Origin: Candidatus Agathobaculum pullicola
GTDB taxonomy: Bacteria > Bacillota > Clostridia > Oscillospirales > Butyricicoccaceae
Assembly: GCA_019115085.1 (NCBI GenBank)
Contig: DXEF01000020.1
Location: forward strand, 1-64,000
DNA: 64,000 nt
Direction: 5' to 3'
The notes beneath the pieces are model-generated. The model saw only the letters and a program-made list of their open reading frames with translations. It ran no database searches and was not told the origin of the DNA. This document shows positions 42,445-51,555 of this stretch, piece after piece. The position numbers and the translations under genes were made by a program. How positions within the stretch are numbered: the stretch's first letter is position 1; the number at the start of each line of letters is the position of its first letter.

Positions 42445-43686
42445 ATGAAAAGATTTGTTTATGCGGACAATGCGGCAACGACTCCGCTGTCCGAAACCGC
42501 ATTTAACGCGATGAAACCTTGGCTGACCGAGTTTTACGGCAACCCGTCCTCGCTGTATCGCATCGGCCGCGAGGCTAAGATGGCGCTCAACGAGGCCCGC
42601 ACGACAGTCGGCAAGTGCCTGAACGCGGCGTCTCCGGTCAACGAGGCCAATGACTACGCTCCGGGCGAAATCATTTTCACCGGCGGCGGTTCGCAGGCGG
42701 ACAACCTTGCTATCCGCGGCTTTATGCACGGGCCGACGGCAAAAGGCCGCAAGCATCTGATTACCTCGAAGATTGAGCACCACGCGGTGCTGTACACCTG
42801 TGAGGCGCTGGAAAAAGAAGGCTTTCGCGTCACTTATTTGGATGTGGACAAGGAAGGCCATGTCGATCTCGAGCAGCTCAAGCGGGAACTGAGTGAAGAT
42901 ACCGCGCTGGTCAGTGTCATGGCGGCGAATAATGAAATCGGCACCATTCAGCCGCTGAAGGAAATTGCGGCGCTCGCCCATTCGGTCGGCGCAAAGTTCC
43001 ATACGGATGCGGTGCAGGCGATCGGCCATATGCACATCGACGTGCAGGAAATGGGCATTGATATGCTGTCGCTGTCCGCGCATAAGTTCTGTGGCCCGCG
43101 CGGCGTGGGTGTGCTGTATCTGAAAAAGGGTATTGCACTCGAGCCGCTGGTGTACGGCGGCGGACAGGAGCGCGGCCTGTGCTCGGGCACCGAAAACACT
43201 GCGGGCTGCATCGGTCTTGCAGCGGCGATGAAGGAAGCCGTTGAGGGCATGGATGAGAAGATGGGCTACGTGAGACGACTGACGGATAAGCTGGTCAAGG
43301 GCGTGATGGACAACATTCCCTACACGCACTTTACGGGCGATCCGAAAAACCGTCTGCCGGGCACGGCGTCGTTTGTGTTTGAGGCGGTCGAGGGTGAAGG
43401 CCTGATTCTGATGCTGGACAACATGGGCATCTGCGGTTCGACCGGCTCGGCCTGCTCGACCGGTTCGCTTGACCCGTCTCATGTGCTGATGGCCATTGGC
43501 CTGCCGCACGAGATTGCGCACGGTTCGCTGCGCTTGACACTGGGCGAGCAGAACACCGAAGAGGATGTCGATTACATCATCGAGACGGTGGCACAGGTAG
43601 TGTCCACGCTGCGTTCAATGAGCCCGGTATGGGAAAACGGCAAACCTAACCTGACTGCAGCAAGTGAGCTGCACGAACATCACTAA
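42445..43686 (+). CDS. nifS: Cysteine desulfurase, NifS type
   Basis: Takes sulfur from cysteine for Fe-S clusters, using PLP. The 413-residue protein has YADNAATTPLSETA, SKIEHHAVL, NNEIGTIQPL, the PLP Lys in LSLSAHKFCGPRG and the catalytic loop Cys in CGSTGSACSTGSLDPSHVL. The short loop is that of NifS/IscS enzymes. ATG follows GGAGAGAAAGGC. nifU comes 32 nt later, forming a Fe-S assembly pair. Confidence 0.96.
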   Translation: MKRFVYADNAATTPLSETAFNAMKPWLTEFYGNPSSLYRIGREAKMALNEARTTVGKCLNAASPVNEANDYAPGEIIFTGGGSQADNLAIRGFMHGPTAKGRKHLITSKIEHHAVLYTCEALEKEGFRVTYLDVDKEGHVDLEQLKRELSEDTALVSVMAANNEIGTIQPLKEIAALAHSVGAKFHTDAVQAIGHMHIDVQEMGIDMLSLSAHKFCGPRGVGVLYLKKGIALEPLVYGGGQERGLCSGTENTAGCIGLAAAMKEAVEGMDEKMGYVRRLTDKLVKGVMDNIPYTHFTGDPKNRLPGTASFVFEAVEGEGLILMLDNMGICGSTGSACSTGSLDPSHVLMAIGLPHEIAHGSLRLTLGEQNTEEDVDYIIETVAQVVSTLRSMSPVWENGKPNLTAASELHEHH

Positions 43687-43718
43687 GATAGATTTAGCAG
43701 AAAAAGGAGATTTTTTCT

Positions 43719-44168
43719 ATGCAATACAGCGAAAAGGTATTCGATCACTTCACCCATCCGCGTAACGTGGGAGAGATTGAGGACGCTAACGGCGTCGGTG
43801 AGGTCGGCAACGCCAAGTGTGGCGATATCATGAAGATTTATCTCAAGGTGTCGGATGACGGCGTCATTGAGGATGTCAAGTTCAAGACCTTCGGCTGCGG
43901 CGCGGCAATTGCGACCAGCTCGATGGCGACCGAGATGGTCAAGGGCAAGACGCTGGAAGAAGCGCTCAAGCTGACCAATAAGGCGGTTGCGGAGGCACTG
44001 GACGGCCTGCCGCCGGTCAAGATGCACTGCTCGGTGCTTGCCGAGGAGGCGCTGCGTTCGGCTATCGCGGACTATTACAAGCGTCTGGGCAAGGATCCTA
44101 CTGAGATTCTCGGCTGTGACATGGATTGCGCCGCTTGCCACCACGAGCATGACGAACACGCGCATTAA
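43719..44168 (+). CDS. nifU: Iron-sulfur scaffold protein NifU/IscU
   Basis: Builds Fe-S clusters on three cysteines. The 149-residue protein has GNAKCGDIMKIYLKV, KTFGCGAAIATSSMATEM and VKMHCSVLAEEAL, the three ligand sites of the N-terminal NifU domain. The C-terminus (CDMDCAACHHEHDEHAH) adds four more Cys/His-rich positions, a common ending in clostridial NifU proteins. AAAAGGAG precedes the ATG. A dense set of hairpins follows. Confidence 0.96.
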   Translation: MQYSEKVFDHFTHPRNVGEIEDANGVGEVGNAKCGDIMKIYLKVSDDGVIEDVKFKTFGCGAAIATSSMATEMVKGKTLEEALKLTNKAVAEALDGLPPVKMHCSVLAEEALRSAIADYYKRLGKDPTEILGCDMDCAACHHEHDEHAH

Positions 44169-44188
44169 GTTGTAAACACACGCATACA

Positions 44189-44384
44189 CTGAGGGCAGAT
44201 TGCAAAATCTGCCCTCAGTTTGTCGAAATATTGCGCGCGGAGCGCGTATTTTATCAGAAAATAGCAGTGTGCTGCTATTTTTATCAAAAGGCCCAGCTTT
44301 GCCGGGCGTTTTGATGCGTGAATCATTCGCTCGGAAACGTGTTTCCGAGCGATAGCAGGGCAGATTGCAAAATCTGCCCTTTTG
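44189..44384. repeat. Array of palindromes with a duplicated 24-bp element
   Basis: The nifU-mfd gap contains, in order: CTGAGGGCAGATT-GCAA-AATCTGCCCTCAG (44189-44218); GCGC-rich hairpin (44234-44246); AAAATAGCAG-TGTG-CTGCTATTTT (44258-44281); an imperfect AAAAGGCCC/GGGCGTTTT stem (44286-44314); CGCTCGGAAAC-GT-GTTTCCGAGCG (44328-44351); and AGGGCAGATT-GCAA-AATCTGCCCT with TTTT (44357-44384). The first and last share an identical 24-bp core. Some act as terminators, but one would have been enough. Confidence 0.85.
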
Positions 44385-44414
44385 GCGTGTCTGAAGGAGG
44401 GAAGACAGCCTGCA

Positions 44415-47400
44415 ATGACAGAAATTACAAAAAGTATAACATTCTTAAATGAATACAAAGTGTTAAAAAGCGCGATACAGCAGGGCAAAACGCCGCTGCT
44501 TGCGGTGGGACTGTCCGCGATCCATAAGGCGCATCTCGCGGCGGCGCTCGGACTGGACACCGGTCGTCCGGTGTGCGTGCTGACCGATGACGATACGGCA
44601 GCGGCGCGGTTTGCGCTCGACTTGCAGGCCTTTGCCGAGCGCGAGGTACTCACTCTGCCTGCGCGTGAATTGGTCATGGCGGATGTGGTGGGGGTGTCGC
44701 GCGGATATGAGCAAAAACGACTTGCCGTACTGGATGCTCTGCCGGATGCGGCCTTTTCGGTGGTGTCCGTGCAGGCGGCTGTGCAGCGCACCCTGCCGCC
44801 CGACGCACTGCAAAGCGCGGTGGTGCAGCTTGCCGTCGGACAAACCGTGCCGCTGGAAACACTCACGCAGCAGCTGATCCGCGCGGGTTACGAACGCTGC
44901 GTGCAGGTCGAGGGTATGGGTCAGTTTTCTGTGCGCGGCGGTATTCTGGACGTGTTCCCGCCGCAGGCAGCTAACCCATACCGCGTGGAGTTCTGGGATG
45001 ACGAAATTGATTCGATTGCGACCTTTGACGTGGGCAGTCAGCGGCGGCTGGAAACCGCCGAGACACTGCGCTGTCTACCGTGTATGGAAACGCTGCCGCA
45101 TCTTGCGCAGGGTGGCGCGAAGGGGCTGGCGAAGGCCGTGCGTGGGCTGCTTTCCACCCGCAAAAAGAAGCATCCTGACCTCGTGGCGCATATCGAGCGC
45201 GATGCGGAGCGGCTGGAGGAGACCGGCGCACTGCCCGCGGCGGACAAATACCTGCCGCTGGTCTATCCAGAACTGGCGACCGCGCTCGATTACCTGCCGG
45301 AAAACGCGATTGTGCTCATAGAGGATACGCCGCGTCTGCGTGACGCCGTGCGCGATTTTGCCGCTCGGATTGCGGATGACGTGACCGCGCTGCTCGAGCG
45401 CGGGGAGATGGCCCCCGGGCTGGACGGCTATGCGCTCGACTTTGGCGCGCTTGCCCGTATGCCGCATACGATTTTGCGGCTGGATAGCTTTCTGAATAAC
45501 GTGCCCGAACTCGCCCCGCAGCATTTGGAAAACTTTGTCGCCAATCAGATGAACGCCTATGGCGGCAATCTGGACATGGCGGCCGCCGATATCCGCGGTT
45601 ATACCCAGCAGGGACGTGCGGTGGCCGTGCTGTGCGGCAGTGCGCTGCGATGCCGCAATATGTGCGATGCGCTGATCGAAGCCGGGTTGACGGCAACGGT
45701 CAGCGACCTGCTGCCCAAAGGCGGGCAGGTGTGCGTCATGGAGGGTACGCTGTCCGCGGGCTTTGAATATCCCGACCTCGGTCTGGTGGTCATCACGGAA
45801 GGGCAAGTGCTTGCACGGCGCAAAAAGGCGCAGGTCAAGAAGTCGAACCGTGACCGCGTCAAGTCGTTCACCGACCTGACACCGGGCGATTTGGTCGTGC
45901 ATGAGCATCACGGCATCGGTCGCTTTGTCGGCATGGAACGCATGACGGTGGACGGTGCGGAGCGCGATTTTATCAAGATTGCCTTTGCGGGCACGGATTT
46001 TTTGTATGTTCCGGCGACGAGCCTTGACCTGATTTCCAAATACATCGGCGGCGGCGAGCCGGAAAAGGTGCGGCTCAATAAGCTCGGCGGCGCGGATTGG
46101 TCGCGCTCCAAGGCGCGGGCCAAGGCGGCGGCTAAGGAACTGGCCGAGGGGCTGATAAAACTGTACGCCGAGCGCACTAAGGTCAAGGGGTTTGCTTTCC
46201 CACAGGACGACGCATGGCAGCGCGAGTTCGAGGAAGCCTTCCCTTATGAGGAAACCGACGACCAGCTGCGCTGCATCGCGGAAATTAAGATGGATATGGA
46301 GTCCGACCGACCGATGGATCGTCTGCTGTGCGGCGATGTGGGCTTCGGCAAGACCGAGGTTGCGCTGCGCGCGGTGATGAAGTGCGTGCTGGCGGGCAAA
46401 CAGGCCGCAATCCTTGTACCGACTACCGTGCTTGCGCGTCAGCATTACCTGACCGCCTTGCAGCGGTTCCAAGGGCATCCGGTAACCATTGAGCTGCTCA
46501 CACGTTATAAAACCGGCTCGGAGCAAACCAAGCTGCTCAAAAAGCTGGAGGCCGGCTCGGTCGATATCGTGATCGGCACGCATAAGCTGTTTAATAAGAA
46601 GATCAAGTTCAAAGATTTGGGTCTGCTCGTCGTGGACGAGGAGCAGCGTTTCGGCGTTAGCCACAAGGAAACGCTCAAGGAACTGTCCAAGAATGTGGAC
46701 GTGCTGACGCTGTCCGCTACGCCTATCCCGCGCACGCTCAATATGGCACTGAGCGGCATCCGTGATATGTCCTCGATTGAGGAGCCGCCGCTCGACCGTC
46801 ATCCGGTGCAGACGTTTGTACTGGAGCAGAATGACGGCGTGCTGCTGGACGCGATTCGTCGTGAACTCGCGCGCGGCGGGCAGGTCTACTACCTGCATAA
46901 CCGCGTGGAATCTATCGCACGGTGCGCCAATTTGCTGCAACAGCGTCTGCCGGACGCGCGCATCGGCATTGTGCATGGCAAGATGACGCAAAAGGAGATT
47001 GCCGCCGCGATGAATGCCATGGCAGACGGCGAAACCGATATTCTGGTCTGCACGACCATCATCGAGACCGGCATCGACATCCCGAATGCTAACACGCTGA
47101 TTATCGAGAACGCGGACAACATGGGACTTGCCCAATTGCACCAGATTCGCGGGCGCGTCGGCCGGTCGAGCCGCCACGCCTACGCCTATCTGTGCTATCG
47201 GCGCGGTAAGGCGCTTTCCGAGATTGCGCAAAAGCGTCTGTCTGCCATCCGCGAGTTCGCGGCGTTCGGCTCGGGCTTCAAGATTGCCATGCGCGACCTT
47301 GAGATTCGCGGCGCGGGCAATGTTTTAGGCCCTGAGCAGTCCGGACACATGATGAGCGTCGGCTATGACCTGTACCTCAAGCTGCTGGAAGAGGCCGTGC

Positions 47401-47873
47401 AGGAAGAGAAGGGCGAGACGCCCAAGCCGCGCGTGGACTGCGCGGCCGAGTTGCTGCTGAGCGCCAACCTGCCGTCCGACTATGTGCCGGATGCGGGTCA
47501 GCGCGTCGACCTCTACCGTCGCATCGCGCTCATCCGCACAGAGGAGCAGAAGAGCGACATGCTCGACGAGCTGATCGACCGTTTCGGCGAACCGCCTACG
47601 GAAGCCGTGGCGCTGCTGGATATCGCGCTGCTGCGCAGCCGCGCCAGCGATCAGGGCATTTCGGAAATCAAGGAACAGGATGGCCGTCTGCTGCTGACCT
47701 TTGCCCAGACCGACTTTGCGCGCCTGTCCGCGCTGTGTGGGGACGCGGACTTCCGCGGTCGCTTGCTGCTCAATGCAGGCTCAACGCCGTATCTGTCTCT
47801 GCGGCTGAACAAGGGCGAAGCGCCGCTCAACATGGCGGAAACGCTGGTCGGCAAGTACGCGCAGACCGCATAA
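44415..47873 (+). CDS. mfd: Transcription-repair coupling factor
   Basis: Removes stalled RNA polymerase and recruits UvrA. The product of about 1152 residues shows the UvrB-like N-terminal module, the RNA-polymerase-interacting CarD-like domain (FTDLTPGDLVVHEHHGIGRFVG), the translocase motifs (MDRLLCGDVGFGKTEVALRA, LLVVDEEQRFGV, TLSATPIPRTL, TTIIETGIDIPNANTLI) and the C-terminal regulatory domain. ATG 44415 lies 13 nt after AAGGAGGG, a wide spacing; an upstream TTG at 44382 is less likely. Confidence 0.97.
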   Translation: MTEITKSITFLNEYKVLKSAIQQGKTPLLAVGLSAIHKAHLAAALGLDTGRPVCVLTDDDTAAARFALDLQAFAEREVLTLPARELVMADVVGVSRGYEQKRLAVLDALPDAAFSVVSVQAAVQRTLPPDALQSAVVQLAVGQTVPLETLTQQLIRAGYERCVQVEGMGQFSVRGGILDVFPPQAANPYRVEFWDDEIDSIATFDVGSQRRLETAETLRCLPCMETLPHLAQGGAKGLAKAVRGLLSTRKKKHPDLVAHIERDAERLEETGALPAADKYLPLVYPELATALDYLPENAIVLIEDTPRLRDAVRDFAARIADDVTALLERGEMAPGLDGYALDFGALARMPHTILRLDSFLNNVPELAPQHLENFVANQMNAYGGNLDMAAADIRGYTQQGRAVAVLCGSALRCRNMCDALIEAGLTATVSDLLPKGGQVCVMEGTLSAGFEYPDLGLVVITEGQVLARRKKAQVKKSNRDRVKSFTDLTPGDLVVHEHHGIGRFVGMERMTVDGAERDFIKIAFAGTDFLYVPATSLDLISKYIGGGEPEKVRLNKLGGADWSRSKARAKAAAKELAEGLIKLYAERTKVKGFAFPQDDAWQREFEEAFPYEETDDQLRCIAEIKMDMESDRPMDRLLCGDVGFGKTEVALRAVMKCVLAGKQAAILVPTTVLARQHYLTALQRFQGHPVTIELLTRYKTGSEQTKLLKKLEAGSVDIVIGTHKLFNKKIKFKDLGLLVVDEEQRFGVSHKETLKELSKNVDVLTLSATPIPRTLNMALSGIRDMSSIEEPPLDRHPVQTFVLEQNDGVLLDAIRRELARGGQVYYLHNRVESIARCANLLQQRLPDARIGIVHGKMTQKEIAAAMNAMADGETDILVCTTIIETGIDIPNANTLIIENADNMGLAQLHQIRGRVGRSSRHAYAYLCYRRGKALSEIAQKRLSAIREFAAFGSGFKIAMRDLEIRGAGNVLGPEQSGHMMSVGYDLYLKLLEEAVQEEKGETPKPRVDCAAELLLSANLPSDYVPDAGQRVDLYRRIALIRTEEQKSDMLDELIDRFGEPPTEAVALLDIALLRSRASDQGISEIKEQDGRLLLTFAQTDFARLSALCGDADFRGRLLLNAGSTPYLSLRLNKGEAPLNMAETLVGKYAQTA

Positions 47874-47879
47874 CGCAAA

Positions 47880-47915
47880 AAACACCCGATGGAACGTGGT
47901 TCCCATCGGGTGTTG
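47880..47915. terminator. Bidirectional terminator after mfd
   Basis: AACACCCGATGG pairs with CCATCGGGTGTT across a 9-10 nt loop, between two converging genes. Confidence 0.88.
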
Positions 47916-47922
47916 TATCTTT

Positions 47923-48507
47923 TCAATCGGCCCGGTTTATGGCATCCAGAATGTCTGCCATCGTTTGGTTGAGTTCGTTCATGTTGAGATCATAACGCTC
48001 GCCGGACAGATAATAAGCCATGTCGGAGGTGGCGCGATACTTGATCCACTCTGTGATATCCACCGAATCCATGCCAACCGGGAAATCATAGGAAAGCCGC
48101 GACATCGAAAGCGTGTCTTGGGAGGCATCGCGTACAGACGCGCGCATGCAGGGAATGACCGGTGTCATGTATAAATCTCCCACTTTTCTTGCACCGCCCG
48201 CCAGCCAGCGGTCGGTCTCGGTCAGCGCGCCCATATCGACGAGATCGCTTAAAAAGGACTGGTATTCGTCGTAGGTCATGTCATCCGTGTCATATTTTTC
48301 GCTGAGTTCCTTGAGCTGTTCATCGGTCAGCGCATCCAGACCTACAGACGGCTCACGCTGCTCCAATTGTTCCAGCTTATTTTTCGTAAAGGCTGCAAAT
48401 TCATCCTTATACTCGTCTTTGAGCGTCGCCATCGGCAGCTTGTTGCCGTTTTCCAGCGTATGCGTCGTGACATTGAACCAGTTGCTTTGGAAACCTCCGA
48501 TTGTCAT
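47923..48507 (-). CDS. Conserved-looking protein of unknown function
   Basis: The 194-residue soluble protein begins MTIGGFQSNWFNVTT and is acidic. A middle region of charged helices (LDALTDEQLKELSEKYDTDD, MTYDEYQSFLSDLVDMGALT) and a less regular C-terminal half can be seen. There is no signal peptide or membrane segment, and no family was recognised. ATG 48507 follows GGAAGGAAG, which is better placed than any upstream start. Confidence 0.75.
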   Translation of the reverse strand: MTIGGFQSNWFNVTTHTLENGNKLPMATLKDEYKDEFAAFTKNKLEQLEQREPSVGLDALTDEQLKELSEKYDTDDMTYDEYQSFLSDLVDMGALTETDRWLAGGARKVGDLYMTPVIPCMRASVRDASQDTLSMSRLSYDFPVGMDSVDITEWIKYRATSDMAYYLSGERYDLNMNELNQTMADILDAINRAD

Positions 48508-48609
48508 GAAATCTCTTCCTTCCTTTGGTGATTGTAAAAGGCAAAATGTCATATATTATACATATCGTCCGCAAAGTGTTGAGAGATAACAGGTGAGCAG
48601 GACAGCGGC

Positions 48610-48638
48610 TTGACTTTTACACGGATTGTTGCTATACT
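48610..48638 (+). promoter_or_regulatory. Promoter of the T-box-cysS unit
   Basis: TTGACT, 17 bp, TATACT (48633-48638). Confidence 0.78.
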
Positions 48639-48644
48639 GGCACT

Positions 48645-48880
48645 GTAATATAGAAACGTATGCAAAGACGCGGGAAAAGTAACCGTTTCTTGGCGCGCGA
48701 ATAGAGAGAAGCCCCTCGGCTGAAAGGGCTTTGCGCGCGGGGCGGCGAAGTGCGCCCGTCGAGCATCGGGGTCAAACGCCCCGCGGGACGCACCCGTTAT
48801 CCTGCAACCAAGTGACAAACAGGAGTGGAACCGCGACACCATGCCGCCTCTTTGACAAAAAGAGGCGGCTGTATTTTTGT
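48645..48880 (+). promoter_or_regulatory. T-box leader (tRNA-Cys sensing)
   Basis: The 260-nt leader of cysS contains the T-box sequence AGGAGTGGAACCGCG (48821-48835), close to the consensus AGGGTGGNACCGCG, and a terminator: GCCGCCTCTTT (48843-48853) with AAAGAGGCGGC (48859-48869) and a T-rich tail. A UGC triplet at 48751-48753, on the 3' side of the long stem region, is a possible Cys specifier. Uncharged tRNA-Cys should favour read-through into cysS. The T-box match is direct; the specifier is a guess. Confidence 0.9.
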
Positions 48881-48908
48881 AAAATTATCTCGATAAGGAG
48901 AGTGTGAT

Positions 48909-50324
48909 ATGAAACTGTTCAACACCCTGACCCGCCAGAAGGAGGAGTTCGTCCCGATCACCCCGGGCGAGGTCAAAATGTATTCCTGCGGCCCGACCGT
49001 GTATAACTATTTCCACGTCGGCAACGCGCGCCCGTTCATCGTGTTCGACCTGCTGCGCCGTTACTTTGAGTATCGCGGCTACAAGGTGCAGTTCGTGCAG
49101 AACTTCACCGACATTGACGACAAGGTGATCAACAAGGCCAACGAAGAGGGCGTGGACTTCAACGTCATCGCTGACCGCTATATCAAGGAGTACTATGTGG
49201 ACGCGGAAGGTTTGGGCGTTGGCAAGGCGACCGTGCATCCCCGTGCGACCGAGACCATGGACGCAATCATCGATATCGTACAGAAGCTGCTCGACAACGG
49301 TCACGCCTATCTCGCGCCGAACGGCGACGTATACTTCCGTACCAAGTCCGACCCGAGCTACGGCAAGCTGTGCCATCAGCCGATGGAAGAGCTGCAAGCG
49401 GGCGCGCGTATCAGCGTAGGCGAAGTCAAGGAGGGCCCAATGGACTTTGCGGTCTGGAAGGCGGCAAAGCCGGGCGAACCCGCATGGGACACGCCGTGGG
49501 GCAGTAAGGGCCGCCCGGGCTGGCACATTGAGTGCTCCGCGATGGTCAATAAGTACCTCGGCCCGACCATCGATATCCACTCCGGCGGTCTTGACCTGAT
49601 TTTCCCGCACCACGAGAACGAAATTGCCCAGTCTGAGTGTGCAAACGGCTGCGCTTTTGCGCATTATTGGCTGCACAACGGCTTTTTGACCATCGACAAC
49701 GAGAAAATGTCCAAATCCAAGGGCAACTTCTTCATGGTGCGCGACGCGGCAAAGCAGTTCGGCTATGAGACTATCCGTATGTTCATGCTGTCTGCGCACT
49801 ACCGCACGCCGCTGAACTACTCGGCTGAGTCGCTGGAGATGAATAAGGCGTCGCTGGCGCGTCTGTACGAGGCGCGGAATAACATGGAGTTCCGCATCGA
49901 AAAGGCCGAGGGCGACACGATGACCGCGGAGGAAGCGGCCAAGATGGAAGCGCTTGCGGCGTACAAGCAGAAGTTCATCGACGCGATGGACGACGATCTG
50001 AACACGGCGGACGCGCTTTCCGCCATCTTTGAGCTGACGCGCGAGATCAATGCCTATATGGGTGCGCATCAGGACGCAAGCAAGGCGTTCCTGACCGCGG
50101 CGCACGATCTGTTCATGGAGCTGACCGGCGTTTTGAATTTGGTGCAGAAGCGTGACGACGCGGTAGATCCGGACGCGGAGAAGATCGAAGCGCTGATTGC
50201 GCAGCGCGCGACGGCCAAGAAGGAGAAGAATTTTGCGGAAGCCGACCGCATCCGTGACGAACTGGCTGCGATGGGTGTCACCATCAAGGATACCCGTCAG
50301 GGCACCCAGTGGAGCCGCGCATAA
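48909..50324 (+). CDS. cysS: Cysteinyl-tRNA synthetase
   Basis: Charges tRNA-Cys. The 471-residue class I synthetase has MYSCGPTVYNYFHVGNARPF (zinc Cys and HIGH-like HVGN), the IECSAM zinc region, PHHENEIAQSE and KMSKSKGN (KMSKS). The C-terminal DALR-type region ends in DTRQGTQWSR. AAGGAGAGTG precedes the ATG. It is controlled by the T-box leader just upstream. Confidence 0.98.
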   Translation: MKLFNTLTRQKEEFVPITPGEVKMYSCGPTVYNYFHVGNARPFIVFDLLRRYFEYRGYKVQFVQNFTDIDDKVINKANEEGVDFNVIADRYIKEYYVDAEGLGVGKATVHPRATETMDAIIDIVQKLLDNGHAYLAPNGDVYFRTKSDPSYGKLCHQPMEELQAGARISVGEVKEGPMDFAVWKAAKPGEPAWDTPWGSKGRPGWHIECSAMVNKYLGPTIDIHSGGLDLIFPHHENEIAQSECANGCAFAHYWLHNGFLTIDNEKMSKSKGNFFMVRDAAKQFGYETIRMFMLSAHYRTPLNYSAESLEMNKASLARLYEARNNMEFRIEKAEGDTMTAEEAAKMEALAAYKQKFIDAMDDDLNTADALSAIFELTREINAYMGAHQDASKAFLTAAHDLFMELTGVLNLVQKRDDAVDPDAEKIEALIAQRATAKKEKNFAEADRIRDELAAMGVTIKDTRQGTQWSRA

Positions 50325-50336
50325 AACGAAAAATGA

Positions 50337-50373
50337 ACGGCCACCCCAAGGAGAAGGTTCTTGGGGTGGCCGT
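50337..50373 (-). terminator. Shared terminator between cysS and the antiterminator gene
   Basis: ACGGCCACCCCAAG and CTTGGGGTGGCCGT form a perfect 14-bp stem. The T-rich tail lies on the minus-strand side. Confidence 0.82.
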
Positions 50374-50391
50374 ATGGCTTTGTCAGGGTGT

Positions 50392-51222
50392 TCACGTGCC
50401 GGTAATGCGGGCGATATGAAGCGTGAGATACAGCAGCTCGCTTTTGCCGGCATCAAAGTCGTATTCCTGTAAAATCGCACCACAAATCATCTGCGCACAA
50501 TCGAAGGCAGCAGGATACTTATGCTGTACGGGGGGAAGAAGGTCGGCGTCGCGGTCGCCGTAGCGCTGACCCGCGGCAATACGGCGCGCTAAAAACTTCA
50601 GATGGGCCACAAAACGGCAAAAATCGAGCGAATCGTGTTCGGGTTCGACACCAAACTGTTCCCGAATCAGTCCGAACACCCGCTGCATCAGACAGGTCAT
50701 GTCGTAAACCTCGGGTAATTCGCCGCCACCCTCCGCATTGACAAAGTGCATGGCGATAAAGCCCGCTTCATCCTCGGCAAAATCGATGCCGGTTTCCTCG
50801 CGGATGAGGTCAACGGCGGCGCAGCCCGCCCGGTACTCCTCCGGATAAAACTGACGAATATCCCACAAAAGCGGATTGGACAACTCAATATTCTGCTTGT
50901 GCCGCTCAATCGCGGCTGAAATATGGTCAGGCAGGGTAACATAAATACTGTCCGACAATGCTGCGCTCAGTGTGTGCTTGGCATGGTCGATAATGCGCTC
51001 ACTGAGCAAAAAATGTGGCAGTGGAATACTGGTCAGCAATTGCTGAAAGCGGTCGGACAGCTGTCCGGCATGCAGCGTAAAGCGCTTTTCAATCAGGTGT
51101 GCAGGGGCGCTGTCGCCGGTGTGACGGCCAAAACCCAATCCTCGCCCCATCAACACGGTTTCCTCGCCGGTTTCATCCAGCGCAATGACTACATTATTGT
51201 TCAGAACCTTTTGAATTTGCAT
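50392..51222 (-). CDS. LicT/BglG-family transcription antiterminator
   Basis: The 276-residue protein has an RNA-binding CAT domain (MQIQKVLNNNVVIALDETGE, VLMGRGLGFGR), PRD1 (about residues 70-168) and PRD2 (about 175-276). The four PRD histidines lie at 100 (VTLPDHI), 159 (FIAMHFVNAE), 207 (RFVAHLKFL) and 269 (LYLTLHI), the same numbers as the regulatory His of B. subtilis LicT. Such proteins bind RAT elements and prevent termination, under control of PTS phosphorylation. No PTS sugar operon is adjacent; the only RAT found in the window is at 1629-1657. GAGAGGTGAAGG precedes the ATG. Confidence 0.94.
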   Translation of the reverse strand: MQIQKVLNNNVVIALDETGEETVLMGRGLGFGRHTGDSAPAHLIEKRFTLHAGQLSDRFQQLLTSIPLPHFLLSERIIDHAKHTLSAALSDSIYVTLPDHISAAIERHKQNIELSNPLLWDIRQFYPEEYRAGCAAVDLIREETGIDFAEDEAGFIAMHFVNAEGGGELPEVYDMTCLMQRVFGLIREQFGVEPEHDSLDFCRFVAHLKFLARRIAAGQRYGDRDADLLPPVQHKYPAAFDCAQMICGAILQEYDFDAGKSELLYLTLHIARITGT

Positions 51223-51475
51223 GCCTTCACCTCTCTGTCAGCCGCAGCCCGTATTCTTCGTCGGGAAACAGAGAAGTACTTGAAAGCGTGGTCACAGTGA
51301 TTTTCCCTAATTGCATCGAATCGACGCATGCTTTCGGCGTCTGTGGTATGTCCGCTGTTCCTGTTCCCTTTCCGTATATTGAAACAAGTATACCATGCCT
51401 TCAGCGCAGCGGTCAATGATACCGGGACAGGCATGCTAAAAAATTGCAAAGATTTGTTTTCGTTTGTCGGGGATA

Positions 51476-51504
51476 TTGCTTTTTTGCCGCTAAAACGCTA
51501 TAAT
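51476..51504 (+). promoter_or_regulatory. Promoter of trkA-trkH
   Basis: TTGCTT, 17 bp, TATAAT (51499-51504). Confidence 0.75.
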
Positions 51505-51555
51505 CGCTATGTATATTATGTTGTGCTTAGTAAAAAGAAAGATCGGAGGCGCACC

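Noticed and set aside
45075..47231. A 718-codon open frame antisense to mfd
   Set aside because: mfd motifs are continuous on the plus strand; the antisense frame shows no recognisable domain.
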